From: an uncultured Mediterraneibacter sp. | GTDB taxonomy: Bacteria; Bacillota; Clostridia; Lachnospirales; Lachnospiraceae | Direction: 5' to 3' | DNA length: 64,000 nt | Assembly: GCA_944381495.1 (NCBI GenBank) | Contig: CALWLJ010000004.1 | Span: 1-64,000 of the forward strand | Shown: positions 54,295 through 63,176 of the stretch, piece by piece | Position numbering within the stretch: the stretch's first letter is position 1 | Layout of the letters: each line of letters opens with the position of its first letter | Program-made: the position numbers and the translations under genes | Notes under the pieces: model-generated | What the model was told of the DNA's origin: nothing | The model's input: only the letters and a program-made list of their open reading frames with translations | The model's database searches: none

Positions 54295-54834
54295 TTATAT
54301 TCCTCTTTTTATCCTGGATTCCCAGAGCACTACATCGCCGGATTCCAGGCTCTTCTTCACATCAATGAGCCTCTGATTCGACGACCCGCGGAATACAAGG
54401 GTGATATCCTTCAGGCTTTCCACGAATCTCCCGTCTACCAGCACATCGATCATAGACAGCATCTCATCCGTGTATTCGCATCTCGCCCTGCTCTCAGAGA
54501 GCAGCTGACTGTCATACAGATATCCACTGTAGCACCAGATATTTTTTTCCGGATACCTCTCTTTTACTTTCCGCAGGAATGGCACGAGAGCTTTCTGGTT
54601 CTCCGGCTCAAATGGCTCTCCCCCCAGGAGGGACAGACCATTGATATAGGAAGGTTCCAGAGCATCCAGCAGCTCTTTTTCCGTCTCTTCCGTAAACTCT
54701 TTTCCATAATGGAAGTCCCAGGTAGCTTCATTAAAACACCCCGGACAGTGGTGGGTGCATCCGGAGACAAAGAGAGATACTCTCACTCCCTCTCCGTTTG
54801 CGATATCACACTTTTTGATTTCACCGTAATACAT
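54295..54834 (-). CDS. nrdG: Anaerobic ribonucleotide reductase-activating protein
   Basis: A 179-residue radical SAM activase that installs the glycyl radical on NrdD. The iron-sulfur motif is CTHHCPGC (CxxxCxxC), followed by LSLLGGEPFEPENQ, the GGEP motif for SAM binding. The length is usual. The ATG at 54834 has AAGGAAG upstream; longer frames overlap nrdD. It is 14 bp behind nrdD and surely in the same message. It works in the cytosol under anoxia. Confidence 0.95.
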   Translation of the reverse strand: MYYGEIKKCDIANGEGVRVSLFVSGCTHHCPGCFNEATWDFHYGKEFTEETEKELLDALEPSYINGLSLLGGEPFEPENQKALVPFLRKVKERYPEKNIWCYSGYLYDSQLLSESRARCEYTDEMLSMIDVLVDGRFVESLKDITLVFRGSSNQRLIDVKKSLESGDVVLWESRIKRGI

Positions 54835-54848
54835 ATTCTTCCTTCTCT

Positions 54849-57008
54849 TTACAGATGCAGTACTCTCTCTTTGATCTCCTGAGTACGGCCCTGGTTCCAG
54901 AACTGAGTTCCGATGTAACCGCATGTCCTCCTTGCCACGTTCAGAGTGTTTTCATCCCGGTTTCCGCAGTGCGGACACTCCCATACAAGCTTTCCGTCCT
55001 CTGTGGCCACGATCTGGATCTCTCCGTCATAGCCGCATGCCTGGCAGTAATCACTCTTTGTGTTCAGTTCCGCATACATGATATTATCATAAATATAGCG
55101 GATTACCTGAAGGACTGCCGGAATGTTGTCCTTCATATCCGGTACTTCTACATAACTGATAGCGCCTCCGGTAGACAGAGCCTGGAACTGAGACTCGAAT
55201 TTCAGCTTGGAGAACGCGTCGATCTCTTCTCCTACAAACACATGATAACTGTTTGTGATATAGCTCTTATCTGTAATTCCGGGAATAATACCGAAACGCT
55301 TCTGGAGACACTTTGCAAACTTATATGTAGTACTTTCGATTGGCGAACCGTAAATACTGAATCCGATATTCGTCTCCTCTTTCCACTTATCACATGCTTC
55401 ATTCATATGCTGCATAACCTGAAGAGCAAATGGTGTTGCCTCTGGATCTGTATGAGATTTCCCGGTCATGTATTTCACACATTCATACAGGCCTGCATAG
55501 CCCAGAGAAATGGTGGAATATCCGCCATACAGCAGTTTGTCAATGACCTCGCCCTTCTTCAGACGGGCCAGAGCGCCGTACTGCCACAGGATCGGCGCCG
55601 CATCGGAAAGAGTGCCTTTCAGTCTGTTGTGTCTGCACATAAGAGCACGATAGCACAGATTCAGTCTCTCGTCAAAGATTTTCCAGAACTTATCCATATC
55701 TCCGCCTGAGGAAAGTGCCACGTCCACCAGATTAATAGTCACAACCCCCTGGTTGAATCTGCCGTAGAACTTATAATTTCCATTCTCATCTTTCCAGGGG
55801 CTCAGCGCGCTTCTGCATCCCATTACAGGGAAACAGTTACCTTCTTTCAGCTCTTTCATCTTCTTCTCGGAAATATAATCCGGCACAAGACGCTTTGCGG
55901 TACATTTTGCCGCCAGCTCTGTCAGATAGTAATACGGCTGTCCTTCCTCGATGTTATCCTCTTCCAGCACATAGATCAGCTTCGGGAACGCAGGTGTAAC
56001 CCAAACGCCTGCTTCGTTCTTCACACCTTTGATGCGCTGTTTCAGCGTCTCCTCGATGATCATTGCCAGGTCTCTCTTCTCGGACTCTGACTTGGCTTCA
56101 TTAAGATACATAAACACAGTCAGGAACGGCGCCTGCCCGTTGGTAGTCATCAGGGTGATCACCTGATACTCAATCGTCTGCACACCCTTGGTGATCTCTT
56201 TTTTCAGACGTCTCTCCACGATCTCATTGAGCACGTGCTCCGGATACTCTGTTCCGACCAGTTCCATCTCCGCCAGAACTTCCGTGCGGATCTTGTCTCT
56301 GGATACCTGGACAAAGGGGGCCAGATGGGTAAGAGAAATACTCTGTCCGCCGTACTGGTTGCTGGCTACCTGCGCGATGATCTGTGTGGCAATGTTACAT
56401 GCTGTAGAGAAACTGTGGGGTTTCTCGATCATTGTGCCGCTGATCACAGTGCCGTTCTGGAGCATATCCTCCAGGTTGACCAGATCACAGTTGTGCATAT
56501 GCTGGGCAAAATAATCGGAATCATGGAAATGGATGATTCCCTCCTTATCTGCCTCTACGATGTCCTCCGGAAGGAGCATCCTCTGTGTCAGGTCCTTGCT
56601 GACCTCTCCGGCCATATAGTCTCTCTGCACGCTGTTGACCGCCGGGTTTTTATTGGAATTCTCCTGCTTTACATCCTCATTGTTACACTCAATGAGGGAC
56701 AGGATCCGGTTGTCTGTCGTATTCGCCTTTCTCACAAGGGAACGCTTATAGCGGTATCTCACATACCGTCTGGCCAGGTCAAAAGCACCTGTAGACATGA
56801 TCTGATTCTCCACCATATCTTGTATCTCCTCCACGGATACGGCGCGATTCAGTTTATTACATTTAAACTCAACATATTCTGCGATGTCTTCGATCTGGGA
56901 GTCCGTCAGACTCCTGGCTTCAGTAGAAGTATCGGCCTTTGTCACAGCCCTTACGATCTTTCTGATATCAAAAACTTCTTCCGAACCATTTCTCTTGATA
57001 ATCTTCAT
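54849..57008 (-). CDS. nrdD: Anaerobic ribonucleoside-triphosphate reductase
   Basis: A 719-residue class III reductase that makes dNTPs without oxygen. The N-terminal ATP-cone (IIKRNGSEEVFDIRKI, residues 1-90) is the allosteric domain. The core includes HDSDYFAQHMHNCDL and YGGQSISL. The C-terminal zinc site CQACGYDG...CPHCG and the glycyl radical loop RRTCGYIGTQFWNQGR are intact. Start 57008 has GAGGAG 9 bases upstream. The promoter carries two NrdR boxes, so the operon is repressed when dNTP levels are high. Confidence 0.97.
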   Translation of the reverse strand: MKIIKRNGSEEVFDIRKIVRAVTKADTSTEARSLTDSQIEDIAEYVEFKCNKLNRAVSVEEIQDMVENQIMSTGAFDLARRYVRYRYKRSLVRKANTTDNRILSLIECNNEDVKQENSNKNPAVNSVQRDYMAGEVSKDLTQRMLLPEDIVEADKEGIIHFHDSDYFAQHMHNCDLVNLEDMLQNGTVISGTMIEKPHSFSTACNIATQIIAQVASNQYGGQSISLTHLAPFVQVSRDKIRTEVLAEMELVGTEYPEHVLNEIVERRLKKEITKGVQTIEYQVITLMTTNGQAPFLTVFMYLNEAKSESEKRDLAMIIEETLKQRIKGVKNEAGVWVTPAFPKLIYVLEEDNIEEGQPYYYLTELAAKCTAKRLVPDYISEKKMKELKEGNCFPVMGCRSALSPWKDENGNYKFYGRFNQGVVTINLVDVALSSGGDMDKFWKIFDERLNLCYRALMCRHNRLKGTLSDAAPILWQYGALARLKKGEVIDKLLYGGYSTISLGYAGLYECVKYMTGKSHTDPEATPFALQVMQHMNEACDKWKEETNIGFSIYGSPIESTTYKFAKCLQKRFGIIPGITDKSYITNSYHVFVGEEIDAFSKLKFESQFQALSTGGAISYVEVPDMKDNIPAVLQVIRYIYDNIMYAELNTKSDYCQACGYDGEIQIVATEDGKLVWECPHCGNRDENTLNVARRTCGYIGTQFWNQGRTQEIKERVLHL

Positions 57009-57048
57009 TCTGCCATTCTCCTCAATCTGTCTTTTTGGTACATCGTTT

Positions 57049-57101
57049 ATTCTAATACAAAATATAGTGTTTGGCAATCCCCAAAACACATGATACTGTA
57101 T
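57049..57101 (-). promoter_or_regulatory. nrdDG promoter with tandem NrdR boxes
   Basis: The -35 TTGCCA (57072-57077) and -10 TAGAAT (57049-57054) are 17 bp apart. NrdR-box-like ACACTATATTTTGTA (57056-57070) lies in the spacer, and ATACAGTATCATGTGT (57086-57101) lies upstream; their centres are about 30-31 bp apart, three helical turns, as in known NrdR regulation. Confidence 0.75.
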
Positions 57102-57313
57102 TTTCAGAACAATGTATATGTTGTCAGAGAATTTCGTGCTTCGCCGTCTATTTGCAGATTCCGGACATAAAAAGCAGACGGCTCCGAAAATATTCAGTCA
57201 CTTCGGATCCGTCCACAATAATTATCCGTATAACAGGAGAACCTTTCTCCTTAATGCAAAATTGTCTCAATTCTGTACATCCTGTCCGGGGCATCCCGAG
57301 GAACAGGGCCGAT

Positions 57314-58096
57314 CTATCCAAGGGCCACATCCAGTATCATCATCAACGTAAAGCCAAGGGCAACTCCGATGGTACCGATATTAGAGTGTTCTCCTGCCTG
57401 AGCTTCCGGAATCAGTTCTTCCACCACCACATAGATCATGGCCCCCGCTGCAAAGGAAAGCAGATACGGCAGCAACGGTACTACAAGACCGGTCAGGAAT
57501 ATGGTCAGCAGCGCGGCCGCCGGTTCAACGATTCCTGAGAGTGCTCCATAGATAAAGGCTCTCGGCTTTGAGAGGCCCTGGCCTCTCAAAGGCATGGAAA
57601 TAATAGCTCCTTCCGGGAAGTTCTGTATGGCGATTCCCACGGAAAGAGCAAAAGCTCCTGCCAGGGTCAGTGTTGTATTTCCCGTCATCGCACCGGCAAA
57701 GCTGACGCCCACTGCCATGCCTTCCGGTATATTGTGGAGAGTTACTGCAAGGACAAGCATGGTTGTTTTTTTTAAATGGGCAGGAACACCTTCCGGCTTC
57801 TCCTCTGTGAAATGCAGATGGGGTGTCAGCGTGTCAAGCACAAGCAGGAAACCCATTCCCAGCAGAAATCCTGCCGCTGCAGGAATCCAGGCAGTTCCTC
57901 CCTTCTGCTCCGCCATATCAATGGCTGGAATCAGCAGAGACCATACAGACGCTGCAATCATTACCCCTGACGCAAATCCAAGCAACAATTTCTGCAAACG
58001 TTCATTCATCTGTTTTTTCATAAAAAATACCATTGCGGCACCCAGAGCAGTGCCGGCAAATGGTATTAATATTCCAATAATTGTATTTGTATTCAT
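57314..58096 (-). CDS. ZIP-family divalent metal transporter
   Basis: A 260-residue membrane transporter with eight hydrophobic segments. The metal-binding helix reads TLHNIPEGMAVGVSFAGA, and a second, partner helix has FPEGAIISMPL. A His-containing loop TPHLHFTEEKPEG lies between helices 3 and 4. This is the GufA/ZupT branch, which imports Zn2+ (sometimes Fe2+ or Mn2+). The ATG has AGGGAGCG upstream. It is a single gene with its own promoter. Zn control is possible but no operator was identified. Confidence 0.92.
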   Translation of the reverse strand: MNTNTIIGILIPFAGTALGAAMVFFMKKQMNERLQKLLLGFASGVMIAASVWSLLIPAIDMAEQKGGTAWIPAAAGFLLGMGFLLVLDTLTPHLHFTEEKPEGVPAHLKKTTMLVLAVTLHNIPEGMAVGVSFAGAMTGNTTLTLAGAFALSVGIAIQNFPEGAIISMPLRGQGLSKPRAFIYGALSGIVEPAAALLTIFLTGLVVPLLPYLLSFAAGAMIYVVVEELIPEAQAGEHSNIGTIGVALGFTLMMILDVALG

Positions 58097-58152
58097 ATTT
58101 ATCGCTCCCTCTGACTCTTATATTATTTATGTAGTTTTACTCCGATACCATT

Positions 58153-58182
58153 ATCATATGCAGTCAGAAGGTTTTTTGTCAA
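58153..58182 (-). promoter_or_regulatory. Promoter of the ZIP transporter gene
   Basis: The -35 TTGACA (58177-58182) and -10 TATGAT (58153-58158) are 18 bp apart, about 57 bp before the start codon. Confidence 0.6.
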
Positions 58183-58247
58183 TGTCTTCCTATGTACTTA
58201 GTCTGCTCCAGACACATCAGCGTGCGAGACAGAACCTGCTTAACATA

Positions 58248-58679
58248 TTATGCCTTTCCGGCCAGCTCCTTTCCCGCTGCCCGGCATTCTGCCAGAGTCT
58301 CCTCATCTGGAGCGTCATTTGCAATGATTCCTTCTTCTCTTATGAGGACGGCTCCGGCATTCTTCATCCGGTCAGCCCAGTCGCGCATCCACTCTCCGTC
58401 TCCCCATCCATAGGATCCGAATAACAGAATCGTCCTGCCGGACACCAGGGGTTCCAGAGACTCTACGAAGGGTTCCATCTCCGTCTCCTCCAGCTGTTCC
58501 GCTCCCATGGAAGGGCAGCCAAGAGCAAAGGCATTCTCCGATGCAAGAGCAGCTGCGTCGGCATCCGCCACTTCCATGAGGACTGCCTCGATCCCTGCCT
58601 CACGGATTCCTTCAGCGACAGCCTCTGCCATAGCCTGCGTATTTCCTGTTCCACTCCAATATACTACCGATACACTCAT
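58248..58679 (-). CDS. Short-chain flavodoxin
   Basis: A 143-residue FMN-binding electron carrier. The phosphate loop is SGTGNTQAMA, the isoalloxazine loops include LGCPSMGAEQ and FGSYGWGDGEWM. Flavodoxins replace ferredoxin when iron is low. RBS AGGAGGAAG. It lies 23 bp behind the DUF3793 gene in a unit whose promoter carries Fur-like boxes, so induction under iron starvation is expected. Confidence 0.93.
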   Translation of the reverse strand: MSVSVVYWSGTGNTQAMAEAVAEGIREAGIEAVLMEVADADAAALASENAFALGCPSMGAEQLEETEMEPFVESLEPLVSGRTILLFGSYGWGDGEWMRDWADRMKNAGAVLIREEGIIANDAPDEETLAECRAAGKELAGKA

Positions 58680-58702
58680 GTTTATCTTCCTCCTGCTGAT
58701 TT

Positions 58703-59293
58703 CTACAGAGCAATTTCCCGGATGCTCTTTCCGGTCAGAAACTCATTCACCGCGCATGTCTTCGCACGGTCAAACTCCTTGAAAATGATCCCTGCCCGCT
58801 CCGGATCACTGTATACTTTCCAATACCCGGTCATCAGGAACTTTCTTCCCTGATTCTTGATAAAACCTCTCACATCCTCTGCGGGATAACCGAGAAAGGC
58901 TCCGATCTCATGAGGAAATCCCATGTCTCTCTCCGCGAAGTCTCTGGCGCGTCCGGAGAGACGGGACAGCATTTCAGAAAGCTCCATCTCATCCTTATAG
59001 CCATATTCCCGGATCAGGCGCCGGACCGGCAGGCTCTTCAGATGGGCGCTCAGTCCTGCCTCCCGGTAAAAGAGGATCAGACATCTTCCCCCGGACCGGG
59101 AGAGGATATACCAGGAAATGTCCATTCCCCGGAACATTTCTTCCAGCCCCTGACACAGTTCTTCATCCATCGTGATCATACAGGACACTTTCAGCCCTTT
59201 CAGAAACGGCGCACACTGCAGCACAACCTGAAAGGTCAGACGGATATTCCGGTTTTTATTTTTCAAAAAATAGTTCAGCACTTCCGCAGGCAT
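58703..59293 (-). CDS. DUF3793 family protein
   Basis: A 196-residue cytosolic protein. LTFQVVLQCAPFLKGLKVSC at the start, WYILSRSGGRCLILFYR in the middle, HEIGAFLGYPAEDVRGFI and KFLMTGYWKVY are the recurring blocks of DUF3793. In Clostridia this family nearly always lies next to flavodoxin or iron uptake genes; the biochemical role is unknown. RBS AAGGAGGAG. It is first in the unit with flavodoxin. Confidence 0.87.
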   Translation of the reverse strand: MPAEVLNYFLKNKNRNIRLTFQVVLQCAPFLKGLKVSCMITMDEELCQGLEEMFRGMDISWYILSRSGGRCLILFYREAGLSAHLKSLPVRRLIREYGYKDEMELSEMLSRLSGRARDFAERDMGFPHEIGAFLGYPAEDVRGFIKNQGRKFLMTGYWKVYSDPERAGIIFKEFDRAKTCAVNEFLTGKSIREIAL

Positions 59294-59311
59294 TCTTCTC
59301 CTCCTTAATTT

Positions 59312-59388
59312 TGAGAATCATTTTCAATTGACTACATGTTACCATAAACTGGTTATAAGTTCAATATAAATTTTGAGAACATTTCTCA
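59312..59388 (-). promoter_or_regulatory. Promoter of the DUF3793-flavodoxin unit with two Fur-like boxes
   Basis: The -35 TTGAAC (59359-59364) and -10 TAACAT (59336-59341) are 17 bp apart. TGAGAATCATTTTCA (59312-59326) lies after the -10 and TGAGAACATTTCTCA (59374-59388) before the -35. Both resemble the 7-1-7 Fur box TGATAATnATTATCA. Confidence 0.7.
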
Positions 59389-59433
59389 TTTATTTTTTCT
59401 CTCCAATTTTATTACATTTTTATACTTTTATAG

Positions 59434-59462
59434 TTGTTCCCCACTTTGCTTTAGTGTATAAT
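59434..59462 (+). promoter_or_regulatory. Promoter of the small P-loop gene
   Basis: The -35 TTGTTC (59434-59439) and -10 TATAAT (59457-59462) are 17 bp apart on the plus strand. Confidence 0.65.
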
Positions 59463-59525
59463 GTACATAAGACATTTGAGAGGTGAAAAGTCTCAAACAA
59501 TACTTACATAAAGGAGAGATTCGCC

Positions 59526-59948
59526 ATGGTAAATTTAATTACAGGCCCCAGAGGCAGCGGAAAGACACAGCAAATGATCGATCTTGCAAATGAGAAGGTG
59601 AAAACTTCCAGCGGAAACGTAGTATTAATCAAAAAAAGCCACAAGGATACATACACGGTGGACTTCAACATCCGTGCGATCCGTATGGCTGATTATCCCG
59701 ACATCCTTACACTTGAAGAATTCGTAGGATTTCTTTACGGCATGGTAGCCGGCAATCATGATATCGAAGCTATTTTTATCGACAGCGTTCTGAAACAGGC
59801 AAACATCACTCTTGAGAGTCTTCCTGTATTCCTTCAGAAACTGAATAAGATTTCCAGTGAAAACAAGATTGATTTCTATCTCAGCATCAGTGCTGACAAG
59901 AAAGATATCCCGGATATAGATTCATCAGATTACAACGTGATCAGTTAA
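59526..59948 (+). CDS. Small P-loop NTPase-like protein
   Basis: A 140-residue cytosolic protein. Walker A GPRGSGKTQ at the very N-terminus and a Walker B-like IEAIFIDS around residue 80 suggest nucleotide binding; the rest is helical. Similar short proteins of Lachnospiraceae are sometimes annotated as ATP-binding or twitching-motility proteins, but the domain is too small for a motor ATPase and no pilus genes are near. RBS AAAGGAGAG. It has its own promoter and terminator. Function unknown. Confidence 0.85.
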   Translation: MVNLITGPRGSGKTQQMIDLANEKVKTSSGNVVLIKKSHKDTYTVDFNIRAIRMADYPDILTLEEFVGFLYGMVAGNHDIEAIFIDSVLKQANITLESLPVFLQKLNKISSENKIDFYLSISADKKDIPDIDSSDYNVIS

Positions 59949-59970
59949 TATTAAAAACGCAGATATTATT

Positions 59971-60002
59971 ACAGGGGCTTTGCCGAACGGCAAAGCCCCT
60001 GT
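59971..60002. terminator. Strong terminator between converging genes
   Basis: ACAGGGGCTTTGCCG (59971-59985) pairs with CGGCAAAGCCCCTGT (59988-60002). It ends the P-loop gene and may also stop transcripts coming from the trk side. Confidence 0.8.
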
Positions 60003-60087
60003 GTCTGTTCCATATTTGTTACTGTTCACACCATATTTAAGGTCGGCGCATATAGAGCCGCTGTCAGGCACGAACGGCATTGTGTTT

Positions 60088-61689
60088 TTATTTTTTTATA
60101 GAAAGTACGGTATTAGTCTCTTCCCCTTCTTTATACTCTATGGTCACGGTATCGCCAACGTTATACCGGATCACATCAAGATATTCCACAACAGGCACAT
60201 CAAAGATCGCATCCGAATCTTGCAGCATAAGATAATAATGCGTATTCCCATCGATAACGGCCTGTGCGATCTTGGAGATCGCCGCTGTCAACGTCTTCAC
60301 TTCTCTTGTATCTTCTTCTACTTCTTTGATTCCGTTCTCATACATCAGGTTCGTATAGACCTGTTCACATTCGCTTACTGTATTTCCCGTAGCTACAATC
60401 TGATAACGCTGTACATTTACCATGGCATACATCTTCACCAGACCGGCATCGTCTTTCAGGGCGATAAAGTAAGTGGGCTCTCCGGAAATATTCAGGAGAA
60501 GCGGAAATGTAGCTTTATAGTGCAGGTTCTGCACCTGGCCCTCTGCGGAAGACATGGCAGACGCCTCGGTAGCGCCTTCTACTTCATAGAATCTGGTCTC
60601 CATGGTCCTCTGATTCATAAGAACAAATCCCACATTTGACTGGTCGCCGCTGACCGATGTCACGCCTGTATATACCCACACATCATCGTCAATAGCCAGA
60701 TAATTATATCCTTCTGTAGTCTCAAGACAGTCTTTCTGCCCCAGCACACTATTCAGGAAACCATGTTTAAGAGTGCCATGATAATCATAGAGCTGAATCA
60801 GCATATCTGCTGAGTATGCCCGGTCGATCCACTGAGGTGCATCCTCAATAGCATAATCTTCCGTCTCACCGGTAATCGCATTACATAGCACGACTCTGCC
60901 GATGGTAACGCCGCCGAACAATCCAATGTTGAACTTCTTTACCGGACAGATCCAGTAGGGCACTCCTTCTTCATCCACCTCGAAGCTCAGATCGTTAAAG
61001 AGATAGGTGGGATAGCGAAAACGCAGATGCCGGTAAATGTTCCGGTTAAAGTGATCGCTGGTAGTATATTTCATCCCCTCGTCCAGCTTTACCAGCTCTG
61101 TGTCCTGGGTCGCCATATCGATCTTGATATAAGCAGGGATGCCCTCTCCCTGATTGGTAAACCATTTGATCAGGCTGGCATATCTAAGAGGCGATACCCT
61201 TACCGGCCGGTCCTGATAATTGATCTGCGAATACAGTTCATCCACTTCAAACTGAGAAACCATGTCCACCATACTTCCCATCTCCCTGTTGCCGAGAAGG
61301 GTGGCTGAATCCCGGTCAAGAAGCGGGATCTGATCGTAGGACAGCTCTTCAATATCTTTCGCGAACTCGCCGGTTTCCACTGTCAGCAGCTGCTGATACT
61401 TCTTCGCATTGATGATCGGAGAAGACAGAAGGGTGCCAAGCAGATATACAACCACCACGGCCGCAAACAGCCCCAGGATCACTTTCAGCCCTCTGGACTC
61501 CTTCAGGACCTGCCGGTTCAGTTCTTTTTTCCCTATAAATATAACTGCCGCCAGCAGAAGGAGGATGCCCAGGAATATCCAGAACTCCGTAGAATGGATA
61601 TTGACCGCAGGCAGGGCTGCATAATAGTAGATTCCAAGAACAAGAAGGGCAAGGATCACAAGAATCACTTTTGTTTTGACTTTTCTCAT
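60088..61689 (-). CDS. Conserved membrane protein of the trk operon, unknown function
   Basis: A 533-residue protein with three N-terminal membrane helices (VILVILALLVLGIYYYAALP, FWIFLGILLLLAAVIFIG, VILGLFAAVVVVYLLGTLL) and a long beta-rich outside part. Blocks such as PLLDRDSATLLGNREMGSM, FRYPTYLFNDLSFEVDEEG and KFNIGLFGGVTIGRVVLCN look like a conserved domain of Firmicutes, but no function can be given. RBS AAAGGAAAAG. It follows trkH by 31 bp and is presumably co-transcribed with it. Confidence 0.78.
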   Translation of the reverse strand: MRKVKTKVILVILALLVLGIYYYAALPAVNIHSTEFWIFLGILLLLAAVIFIGKKELNRQVLKESRGLKVILGLFAAVVVVYLLGTLLSSPIINAKKYQQLLTVETGEFAKDIEELSYDQIPLLDRDSATLLGNREMGSMVDMVSQFEVDELYSQINYQDRPVRVSPLRYASLIKWFTNQGEGIPAYIKIDMATQDTELVKLDEGMKYTTSDHFNRNIYRHLRFRYPTYLFNDLSFEVDEEGVPYWICPVKKFNIGLFGGVTIGRVVLCNAITGETEDYAIEDAPQWIDRAYSADMLIQLYDYHGTLKHGFLNSVLGQKDCLETTEGYNYLAIDDDVWVYTGVTSVSGDQSNVGFVLMNQRTMETRFYEVEGATEASAMSSAEGQVQNLHYKATFPLLLNISGEPTYFIALKDDAGLVKMYAMVNVQRYQIVATGNTVSECEQVYTNLMYENGIKEVEEDTREVKTLTAAISKIAQAVIDGNTHYYLMLQDSDAIFDVPVVEYLDVIRYNVGDTVTIEYKEGEETNTVLSIKK

Positions 61690-61720
61690 TTTCTTTTCCT
61701 TTCTGATCGTATCCCGGATA

Positions 61721-63166
61721 TCAGAATTTTCTTCTCCACAGATCCGGCGAGAGCATCAACAGGTATGGGATGATCTCCAACCTTCCGACCAGCATATCAA
61801 AACTGAACACCAGTTTTGACAGCGTCGAGAACATATGGAAATTTTCCACAGGCCCGACTTTAGAAATACCAGGGCCAACATTATTTATTGTTGTCAGAAC
61901 ACCGCTGAATGATGTAGCAAAATCAAAATTATCAATAGAAACAATCAGTACAGACGCCGCCAGTATAAAAACGTATGCCGCAAAATACACATTGATTCCT
62001 CTGAGCGTATCCTGGCTCACCCTTTTTCCGTTCAACTTGATCACTGTAACTGCGTTGGGATGAAGAATCTTCTTCAGTTCCTGCCCTATAGATTTCAGCA
62101 GGACCACGAAACGGCATACTTTAATTCCGCCTCCTGTGGAGCCGGCGCAGGCGCCTATAAACATGATTGCCAGCAGGACCGTCTTTGAAAGCTCGGGCCA
62201 TAGTTCATAATCCGCAGTGTAAAATCCTGTCGTCGTAATGACCGACGCCACCTGGAAGGAAGCATAGCGAAAGGCATGGAGCACATTTCCATATATGTTC
62301 AGAATATTGATGGTGATGATCACAATTGCCGCAGCGATCACTCCAAGGTAGGCTCTCAGCTCCTCGTTCTTGAACACGTTCTTCCAATCCTTCATAAGCA
62401 GAAGGAAATACAGGTTGAAGTTAACTCCAAACAAAATCATAAACACTGTGATCACGCCGTCGATATAAGCGCTGTCATAAAAGCTCACACTGGCGTTTCT
62501 GTTGGAGAATCCTCCGGTCCCCGCCGTACTGAAGGAATGCACAAGAGCATCGTACAGATTCATCCCGCCAAACATCAGTAGGACCACTTCAATTGCTGTC
62601 ATCACAAAATACATTCCGTAAAGAATGGTTGCGGTATTTCTGGCCTTGGGAACCAGTTTATCCGCCTCCGGTCCCGGCATCTCCGCCCGCATCAGAGGCA
62701 TGGCGCCCATATCATCCAGCGATGTGATCATCATAACGAATACCAGAACGCCCATACCGCCGATCCAGTGGGTCAGACACCGCCAGAAGTTCACTCCCAT
62801 AGGCAGAGCCTCAATATCTGTCAGAATGGTAGATCCCGTAGTAGTAAATCCAGACACTGTCTCAAAAAACGCGTCTATGTACGCCGGAATGCTTCCGGTC
62901 AGAGTAAACGGAAGAGCTCCGAACAGTGACCAGAGAATCCAGGCAAGACCAACGATAACAAATCCTTCTTTCCCATAAATCCTGCTGTTTTTCGGCTTCT
63001 TCCGACCGAAGATCAGAAAGATCACACCCAGAACCGCTGCCACTCCCACAAACGCCAGTCCTTCCCGCTCTCCGTATATGAGTGAGACAAGCGCCGGAAT
63101 CAGGAGAACAGCTCCTTCTACACCCAGCATTTTGCCAAGTATATATATTATCATTTTCTTATTCAT
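61721..63166 (-). CDS. trkH: TrkH-type potassium uptake channel
   Basis: A 481-residue membrane protein with four M1-P-M2 repeats. The filter-like segments with central Gly are visible: SGFTTTGSTI, STAGTGGFSN, ITTTGFYTADY and INNVGPGIS. It conducts K+ (some family members Na+) and is gated by the TrkA ring. Length is usual. The weak site GTGCGGAAAA precedes the ATG. It lies 10 bp behind trkA. Confidence 0.94.
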   Translation of the reverse strand: MNKKMIIYILGKMLGVEGAVLLIPALVSLIYGEREGLAFVGVAAVLGVIFLIFGRKKPKNSRIYGKEGFVIVGLAWILWSLFGALPFTLTGSIPAYIDAFFETVSGFTTTGSTILTDIEALPMGVNFWRCLTHWIGGMGVLVFVMMITSLDDMGAMPLMRAEMPGPEADKLVPKARNTATILYGMYFVMTAIEVVLLMFGGMNLYDALVHSFSTAGTGGFSNRNASVSFYDSAYIDGVITVFMILFGVNFNLYFLLLMKDWKNVFKNEELRAYLGVIAAAIVIITINILNIYGNVLHAFRYASFQVASVITTTGFYTADYELWPELSKTVLLAIMFIGACAGSTGGGIKVCRFVVLLKSIGQELKKILHPNAVTVIKLNGKRVSQDTLRGINVYFAAYVFILAASVLIVSIDNFDFATSFSGVLTTINNVGPGISKVGPVENFHMFSTLSKLVFSFDMLVGRLEIIPYLLMLSPDLWRRKF

Positions 63167-63176
63167 TTTTCCGCAC

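Noticed and set aside
54855-57170. Two long plus-strand frames of about 280-310 codons
   Set aside because: They are opposite nrdD, whose motifs are all intact, and have no ribosome sites or recognisable domains.
57594-58424. 276-codon plus-strand frame
   Set aside because: Antisense to the ZIP transporter and flavodoxin genes, both well supported.
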